Shown piece by piece: positions 7,242 to 11,959 of a stretch of DNA of 14,406 bases. The translations under genes and the position numbers were made by a program. How positions within the stretch are numbered: the stretch's first letter is position 1; every line of letters begins with the position of its first letter. The notes under the pieces are model-generated. The model was given only the letters and a program-made list of their open reading frames with translations. It was not told the origin of the DNA and did not search any database. Where the stretch lies: the NCBI GenBank assembly GCA_045132495.1, contig JBGUSK010000061.1:1-14406 (forward strand). Direction: 5' to 3'. The stretch comes from UBA11524 sp045132495 (lineage in GTDB: Bacteria > Bacillota > Clostridia > Christensenellales > Aristaeellaceae).

Positions 7242-9428
7242 TTACCAGGCGGGCGTTGGCTCGCCGAAGTAGACCAGCCGCTGGAACTCCTGGTCGGCCT
7301 TGCCGGTGGCGGACATGCCGTTGCGGCGCTGGCAGTTCTTGACGGCTTCCACCGTGGCGCTGTCAAACTCGCCGGTGATGTCGCTCAGGTAGCCCAGCTT
7401 GTACAGCGTCTCCTGCAGTTCGACCACAGCGGTACCCTTATCACCCTTGGACAGGGTGTCGAAGTTGCCGGAGGAGGCGGAAGCGCCCACGGCATTGCCG
7501 GAGTAGATCACCTTCAGGGTCTTGCTGCCGGCCACACCGTCCACGGGAGTGATGTCGTTGTTGATCTGGAAGGCGCGCACCGCGTCGGCGGTGGTGCTGC
7601 CATACTCGCCGTTGATCTTGCCGTCGTAGTAGCCCAGCTCGTAGAGCACATACTGCAGGTTGCGCACGGCGGTGCCGGAGGAGCCCTTCTTGAGGGTGGA
7701 GGTGCTGACGCTGGACTCAGTGCTGCCGTAGAGCAGGATCTGGGTCGCGGGACCGGCCACGCCGTCCACCTTCAGGCCGTACTGCTTCTGGAAGGCCTTG
7801 ACGGCCTTGTACACGCCGCTGCCGAAGGTGGAGTCGATCTTGCCGGAATAGAAGCCACGGTTCTTCAGTGCCTGCTGCAGCTTCTTGACCTCAGCGCCTG
7901 TAGCGCCCCACTTGAGGGTGGTGTAGCCGCCGACGGTCACGTCATCCGTGTCCTCGGGATCCTCTTCCTTGCGATTGTCCTCCTCGTCCTCCTCATTCTT
8001 GGCATTGTCCTCATCCTCAAGGTAATCAGCGTCCTTCGCGTTAGCGGAGTAGAGCTTGTTGAGGGTGGCGGTGGTGGCCTTGCCGGTGGCGGAGAGGCCA
8101 TTGGCGGTCTGGAAGGCGATCACAGCAGCCTTGGTGGTGGAACCAAATTCGCCATCGACGCTCTTCTTGTAGAAGCCCAGCTCCTTCAGGCGCTTCTGCA
8201 TGGCCTTGACGGCGTCATTGTCATCGCCCTGCTCCAGGGAGATGCCCAGGGAAGCGGCGGGCGTCTTGGTGGTCGCAGCACCTGCGCCGTAGAGCGTTTT
8301 GAGGGTGTCGGGACCGGCAATGCCGTCCTTCCACAGGCTGGAGTAGCGGGCCTGGAAGGCCTTGATAGCATATTCGGTGGCGTTGCCGTACTTTCCGTCC
8401 GCGCTGCCCTCCAGCCAGCCCAGCTCGATCAGGCGATTCTGCAGGGTGCGCACCTTCGTGCCGGAGGAACCCTGCTGGAGGTAGTAATCCAGATCGTCCA
8501 CGTCAGGGGTGCGGGTAGGCCTGGCCGTGGGAGTCGCGGTGGGCCGGGAGGTTGCAGAGGACGTGGAAGCCGCCTTCTTCGCGGAGGAAGAGTAGAGCTT
8601 GTTCAGCGTGGCGCTGCCGGCCTTGCCGTCCACAGTCAGGCCATTGCGGGCCTGGAACGCCTTGACGGCCTCTTCCGTTGCATCGCCGAAGTCACCGTCG
8701 GCGCTGCCCTTGAGGTAACCCAGTTCCTTCAGGCGCTGCTGCATGCGGCGCACATCGTCGCCGGAGGAGCCGTTCTTCAGGCTGGTGAAGGGGGTATTGG
8801 TGGGCCGGGGCGTATTGGTTCTGGTGGTGGAAGGGGCCTTGCGGGCGGAGGAAGAATAGAGTTTCGCCAGGGTGTTGGGGCCGGCCTTGCCGTCCACGGT
8901 CAGGCCGTTGTTGGCCTGGAAATTCTTCACGGCGGTTTCAGTGGCGTCGCCGAAGTCACCATCAGCGCTGCCCTTGAGGTAGCCCAGCTCCTTCAGACGA
9001 GCCTGCAGCTTGCGCACGTCATCGCCGGTGGAGCCGTTCTTGAGGCTGGGGGAGGACGCAGCAGGCGTAGCGGTATTGGTGGTCACGATGATCTGCGGGG
9101 TCACGCCGGCGATGATCTGCTGAGAATTGCCGGTGTTTCCCACGCCGATGTTGCTGATGTTCACCGTAGGGGTGGGGGTCAGCTGGGTGACGATGGGATT
9201 GCGGGTGGGCACGGTGGTGGGGGTAGCCGTGGCTACCGGGGGAACATAGGGGGTATTGGTGATCGACGGGCCCAGGGACTGGAAGGGCAGATCACCATCG
9301 GTAACGACATAGCCGCTGTTGGCGCCGATATCCTCCGGCGGAACGACACAGCCGGTGAGCAGCAGGCACAGGGCCAGCATGCCCGTCAGGCCAAGCGCCT
9401 TGTACAGGCGCAGCTTGCTGTTCTTCAT
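7242..9428 (-). CDS. Lipoprotein with seven peptidoglycan-binding (PG_binding_1) repeats
   Basis: A 728-residue exported lipoprotein: the signal peptide ends in the lipobox LLTGC, with Cys27 the likely lipidation site. After a Thr/Pro-rich stalk (28-128) come seven PG_binding_1-type repeats of about 66 residues at 129-194, 217-282, 317-383, 398-464, 505-570, 579-645 and 659-728. Each has the pattern LxxGxxGxxVxxLQxxLxxLGY...G.FG..T..AV..FQ..NGL...G.AG..TL..LY. Repeats 1 and 2 are nearly identical. Linkers are Thr/Pro-rich, except the strongly acidic one between repeats 4 and 5 (465-504). No catalytic domain is visible, so the protein would bind the wall or bridge membrane and wall rather than cut it. 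The ATG at 9428 has AAGGAGG 10 nt upstream; its own promoter and terminator make a near-complete single unit. The family is certain, the precise role unknown. Confidence 0.93.
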   Translation of the reverse strand: MKNSKLRLYKALGLTGMLALCLLLTGCVVPPEDIGANSGYVVTDGDLPFQSLGPSITNTPYVPPVATATPTTVPTRNPIVTQLTPTPTVNISNIGVGNTGNSQQIIAGVTPQIIVTTNTATPAASSPSLKNGSTGDDVRKLQARLKELGYLKGSADGDFGDATETAVKNFQANNGLTVDGKAGPNTLAKLYSSSARKAPSTTRTNTPRPTNTPFTSLKNGSSGDDVRRMQQRLKELGYLKGSADGDFGDATEEAVKAFQARNGLTVDGKAGSATLNKLYSSSAKKAASTSSATSRPTATPTARPTRTPDVDDLDYYLQQGSSGTKVRTLQNRLIELGWLEGSADGKYGNATEYAIKAFQARYSSLWKDGIAGPDTLKTLYGAGAATTKTPAASLGISLEQGDDNDAVKAMQKRLKELGFYKKSVDGEFGSTTKAAVIAFQTANGLSATGKATTATLNKLYSANAKDADYLEDEDNAKNEEDEEDNRKEEDPEDTDDVTVGGYTTLKWGATGAEVKKLQQALKNRGFYSGKIDSTFGSGVYKAVKAFQKQYGLKVDGVAGPATQILLYGSTESSVSTSTLKKGSSGTAVRNLQYVLYELGYYDGKINGEYGSTTADAVRAFQINNDITPVDGVAGSKTLKVIYSGNAVGASASSGNFDTLSKGDKGTAVVELQETLYKLGYLSDITGEFDSATVEAVKNCQRRNGMSATGKADQEFQRLVYFGEPTPAW
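8583..9044 (-). repeat. Recently duplicated pair of PG_binding_1 repeat units
   Basis: Units 1 (9044 down to 8847) and 2 (8780 down to 8583) of the lipoprotein lie 264 bp apart. Their 66-residue repeats differ at only about a dozen positions, whereas units 3-7 differ widely from them. This points to a recent internal duplication at the N-terminal end of the array. Confidence 0.75.
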
Positions 9429-9518
9429 ATCTCGGTATCCTCCTTGATTTTCCTATTCCATCGGGGTGAAGGGGCTTCACCGCGTTCATGCGTGATTTAT
9501 ATGGAAATGTACGATACT

Positions 9519-9547
9519 ATTGTACACGCTTCACGGCGTTGGTGCAA
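9519..9547 (-). promoter_or_regulatory. SigA-type promoter for the peptidoglycan-binding lipoprotein
   Basis: On the minus strand TTGCAC (9542-9547) and TACAAT (9519-9524) are separated by 17 bp. Transcription would start near 9512, giving a leader of about 85 nt that contains a small hairpin (9465-9471 with 9475-9481, GGTGAAG/CTTCACC) upstream of the ribosome site. Confidence 0.7.
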
Positions 9548-9663
9548 GCACTAAATTTCGCCGATGCTGGCATCAGCTGGAGAAATTTGGCCCTCTGCAA
9601 CAATATTAACGAACCAGGGGAGGATTTTCTTCCATGTGCACAGGGAAAATATTGCAGGAATGT
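9548..9663. other. Intergenic stretch with an inverted repeat upstream of the lipoprotein promoter
   Basis: No gene is seen between the rubrerythrin terminator and the lipoprotein promoter. An inverted repeat, AAATTTC (9553-9559) and GAAATTT (9582-9588), encloses a small GATGC-TG-GCATC hairpin and lies just upstream of the -35 box. It could be a regulator site, but nothing in the sequence shows which. The rest (9591-9663) is AT-rich and featureless. Confidence 0.4.
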
Positions 9664-9687
9664 AAAAAAGCCTCCCCGAAGGGAGGC
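9664..9687 (-). terminator. Intrinsic terminator of rubrerythrin
   Basis: On the minus strand a perfect 7-bp stem (GCCTCCC/GGGAGGC, 9681-9687 with 9670-9676) with a 4-base TTCG loop is followed by six T (9664-9669). It begins 7 bases after the rubrerythrin stop codon. Confidence 0.92.
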
Positions 9688-9694
9688 GGGAGAA

Positions 9695-10237
9695 TCAGTA
9701 ATTCTCAGCCTTGATGGCGAAGTAGGACTGGGGATGATCGCACACGGGGCAGATTTCGGGGGCCTTTTTGCCAACGACGATGTGGCCGCAGTTGCCGCAC
9801 TCCCAGATCATGTCGCCGTCGCGGGAGAAGACGACGCCGTTTTCCACATTGGCCAGCAGCTTGCGGTAGCGCTCCTCGTGGGCTTTCTCGATCTGGCCGA
9901 CCATGCGGAACTTGGCGGCGATCTCCGGGAAGCCTTCAGCGTCCGCTTCGTCCGCCATGCGGGCGTACATGTCGGTCCATTCGGCGTTCTCGCCCTCAGC
10001 GGCGTGGAGCAGGTTGGTGGCGGTATCCTGAATCTTTCCGCCCTCCAGGAGCTTGAACCACATCTTGGCGTGCTCCTTTTCGTTGTTGGCGGTGGCTTCA
10101 AACAGCTCGGCGATCTGCACATAGCCGTCCTTCTTGGCCTTGGAGGCGAAGTAGGTGTACTTGTTGCGGGCCATGGACTCGCCGGCGAAGGCCTCCATCA
10201 GGTTCAGTTCGGTCTTGGTGCCCTTAATGCTCTTCAT
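9695..10237 (-). CDS. rbr: Rubrerythrin
   Basis: Rubrerythrin is a cytoplasmic non-haem diiron protein that reduces hydrogen peroxide in anaerobes, taking electrons through a rubredoxin-type iron site. The 180-residue product has the four-helix diiron domain, with likely ligands Glu20, Glu53/His56 (NNEKEH) and Glu117/His120 (IEKAH), and a C-terminal rubredoxin-like domain with Cys147/Cys150 (CGNC) and Cys163/Cys166 (CPVC). The start at 10237 (MKSIKGTKTE) is the family's usual start and has AGGAGGA 8 nt upstream, so the eight residues before it in the open frame are not used. It has its own promoter and terminator and is divergent from the flavoprotein operon. The family assignment is secure. 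Confidence 0.97.
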   Translation of the reverse strand: MKSIKGTKTELNLMEAFAGESMARNKYTYFASKAKKDGYVQIAELFEATANNEKEHAKMWFKLLEGGKIQDTATNLLHAAEGENAEWTDMYARMADEADAEGFPEIAAKFRMVGQIEKAHEERYRKLLANVENGVVFSRDGDMIWECGNCGHIVVGKKAPEICPVCDHPQSYFAIKAENY

Positions 10238-10278
10238 GGTGATGATCCTCCTCATAAACACTTTGCATCGGGTGATGC

Positions 10279-10311
10279 TGATATTATATCATGAATTCGA
10301 CGTGCTGAAAC
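10279..10311 (-). promoter_or_regulatory. Rubrerythrin promoter with overlapping palindrome
   Basis: A perfect TATAAT on the minus strand (10283-10288) sits about 46 bp before the rubrerythrin ATG. The -35 region 17 bp away (GTTTCA, 10306-10311) is weak. The -10 box lies inside a perfect palindrome TGATAT-T-ATATCA (10279-10291), suggesting an operator or activation by a regulator. It does not match the PerR box that I know for peroxide genes. Confidence 0.65.
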
Positions 10312-10378
10312 GGATTCCTGCGAAAATTATTTCCGAAAAAGAAAAGGATGGAAAAAGATGAAATGGGGCGAAGTCCCG

Positions 10379-10407
10379 TTGACTGAAAATCAAGTGCGTG
10401 GTATAAT
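10379..10407 (+). promoter_or_regulatory. SigA-type promoter of the NusG-II/apbE/FMN-binding operon
   Basis: TTGACT (10379-10384) and a perfect TATAAT (10402-10407) are separated by 17 bp. Transcription would start near 10414, about 40 nt before the first ATG at 10455. The ATG at 10431 would lie only about 17 nt into the transcript and has no ribosome site, which supports the later start. Confidence 0.85.
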
Positions 10408-10454
10408 TTATTCTGTATCTTTGTGCCGCGATGAAAGCGGCAGAAAGGGGACCC

Positions 10455-10826
10455 ATGGACAAGAAAAACTGGCTGGTGATCGCTGCCATTGCGGTGGTCG
10501 CCCTGCTGATGCTGGCGATGACGCTGCTGCTGCGTCCCATGCAGGCGGTGGAGGAGGATGTGGTCATCATCAGCGTGGACGGCAGGGAATATGCCCGCGT
10601 GCCCCTCTCCAGACCGCAGACGGTCACCGTTGCGCAGGAGAACGGCAGCGTCAATGTGATCGAAGTGAGCGATCATGGCGCGGTGATGCATTCCTCCACC
10701 TGTGATAATCAGCTCTGCGTGCAGATGGGCGAGGTCACGGTGGATAACTGGGAATTCCGGCCCAACCAGCAATTCATCATCTGCCTGCCCAATCGGGTGA
10801 GCGTAGAATTGGCGGTGACAGAATGA
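10455..10826 (+). CDS. NusG domain II-containing membrane protein
   Basis: A 123-residue protein with one N-terminal membrane helix (about 6-26) and an extracytosolic beta-rich domain of the NusG_II type. The mark of this family is the segment SSTCDNQLCVQMG, with Cys83 and Cys88; a third Cys110 lies in FIICLPNR. The biochemical role is unknown. From what I know of the family, such genes often sit beside apbE and FMN-binding or Rnf-type genes, and this one does. The ATG at 10455 is chosen over 10431 because AAAGGGG lies just upstream and MDKKNW leads into the helix. Its stop overlaps the apbE start by four bases (ATGA), so the two are probably translationally coupled. The paired cysteines outside the membrane hint at a redox or metal role, but this is inference. 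Confidence 0.85.
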   Translation: MDKKNWLVIAAIAVVALLMLAMTLLLRPMQAVEEDVVIISVDGREYARVPLSRPQTVTVAQENGSVNVIEVSDHGAVMHSSTCDNQLCVQMGEVTVDNWEFRPNQQFIICLPNRVSVELAVTE

Positions 10827-11902
10827 CAAAAGGAAAATTCAATAGATGGACGCGGATGCTGACGCTGCTGCTGGCGTGCCTGCTTCTGACGGGCTGCGCC
10901 GCTGGGCCGGAGCAGACCGGAAACACCTCGGCCGTGCATTCGGGGATCATCCCCACTGCCGGCGCGGATGAAAAGCCCGATCCCAACAAGAAAACCACCG
11001 GCGTGGGCTTCCACTTTGATACGGTGGTGCTCCTGACGCTCTGGGGCGCGCAGGAAGGCCTGATGGAGGAGATCTGGGCGGAATGCACCCGGTATGAAAA
11101 CTTGCTGAGCAAGACCATCCCCCAAAGCGATGTGAGCCGGATCAATGCCGCGAAGGGTGAAAAGGTCACTGTAGACCCGGAAACATGGGAGATCTTGCGC
11201 CGGGCAAAGGAGATCAATGCGCTGACTGACGGCGCGTTCTCCATCACCATCGCGCCGGTGAGCGCCCTGTGGAGCTTTACCGGCGTGGAAACAAACACCA
11301 TACCCACGGATGAAAAACGGCAGTCCGTGCTGCCGCTGGTGGATGACCAGAAGATCATGCTGGGTGAAAACAACACCGTGACCCTCCCTGCAGAGATGCA
11401 GATTGACCTGGGCGGCATCGCCAAGGGATATATCGCCGACAAGGTGGCAGCTCTGATCGGCCAGAAGGCCCACGCAGGCATCGTCTCCCTGGGCGGCAAT
11501 GTCTACACCGTGGGCACGAAGCCGGATGGCTCCCGCTTCGGCGTGGGCATCACCAATCCGGCAGCTCCCGGCACCTCCAAGGGAAATATCTACACAGAAA
11601 GCTGCACGGTGGTTACCAGCGGCACCTACGAGCGGGGCTTCAACTTCGGCGGGGTGCGCTACCACCATATCCTTGATCCCAAGACCGGCTGGCCCGCCCA
11701 GTCTGATCTGGTGAGCGCCACCTTTGTGATGGATTCCTCCATGACGGCGGATGCGCTGGCTACGGCCTGCATCGTCATCGGCAGTGAGAAAGCCCTTGAA
11801 CTGGCGAGAACCCAGGGCCTGGATGCGATGTTCATCATGCAGGACGGTTCGGTGCTCTTTACCGAAGGCTTTGAAGAGAAGTATAACTACCTTCCCCAGT
11901 AA
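10823..11902 (+). CDS. apbE: FAD:protein FMN transferase (ApbE), lipoprotein
   Basis: ApbE takes FMN from FAD and links it through phosphate to a threonine in target proteins, outside the membrane. The 359-residue protein has a lipoprotein signal ending in LLTGC (Cys25), then the ApbE marks: DGAFSITIAPV (136-146), DLGGIAKGY (195-203), SGTYERGF (266-273), HHILDPKTG (281-289) and the Mg-site TADALATA (308-315). Length and motifs are those of a full enzyme. The start overlaps the stop of the NusG-II gene by four bases; there is only a weak ribosome site, consistent with coupling. The obvious substrate is the downstream protein with repeated flavinylation motifs, whose start lies 57 bases after the apbE stop. 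Assignment is secure. Confidence 0.97.
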   Translation: MTKGKFNRWTRMLTLLLACLLLTGCAAGPEQTGNTSAVHSGIIPTAGADEKPDPNKKTTGVGFHFDTVVLLTLWGAQEGLMEEIWAECTRYENLLSKTIPQSDVSRINAAKGEKVTVDPETWEILRRAKEINALTDGAFSITIAPVSALWSFTGVETNTIPTDEKRQSVLPLVDDQKIMLGENNTVTLPAEMQIDLGGIAKGYIADKVAALIGQKAHAGIVSLGGNVYTVGTKPDGSRFGVGITNPAAPGTSKGNIYTESCTVVTSGTYERGFNFGGVRYHHILDPKTGWPAQSDLVSATFVMDSSMTADALATACIVIGSEKALELARTQGLDAMFIMQDGSVLFTEGFEEKYNYLPQ

Positions 11903-11959
11903 ACCATTGGCAACCCCATTCTTATATACATTGACTCTTTCATTAAGGAGGCAACAACC

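Noticed and set aside
10431..10454. Earlier start for the NusG-II protein
   Set aside because: It has no ribosome site and lies only about 17 nt after the predicted transcription start.
11903..11959. Separate promoter for the FMN-binding gene
   Set aside because: The short gap has AT-rich bases but no -35/-10 pair with proper spacing; cotranscription with apbE is simpler.
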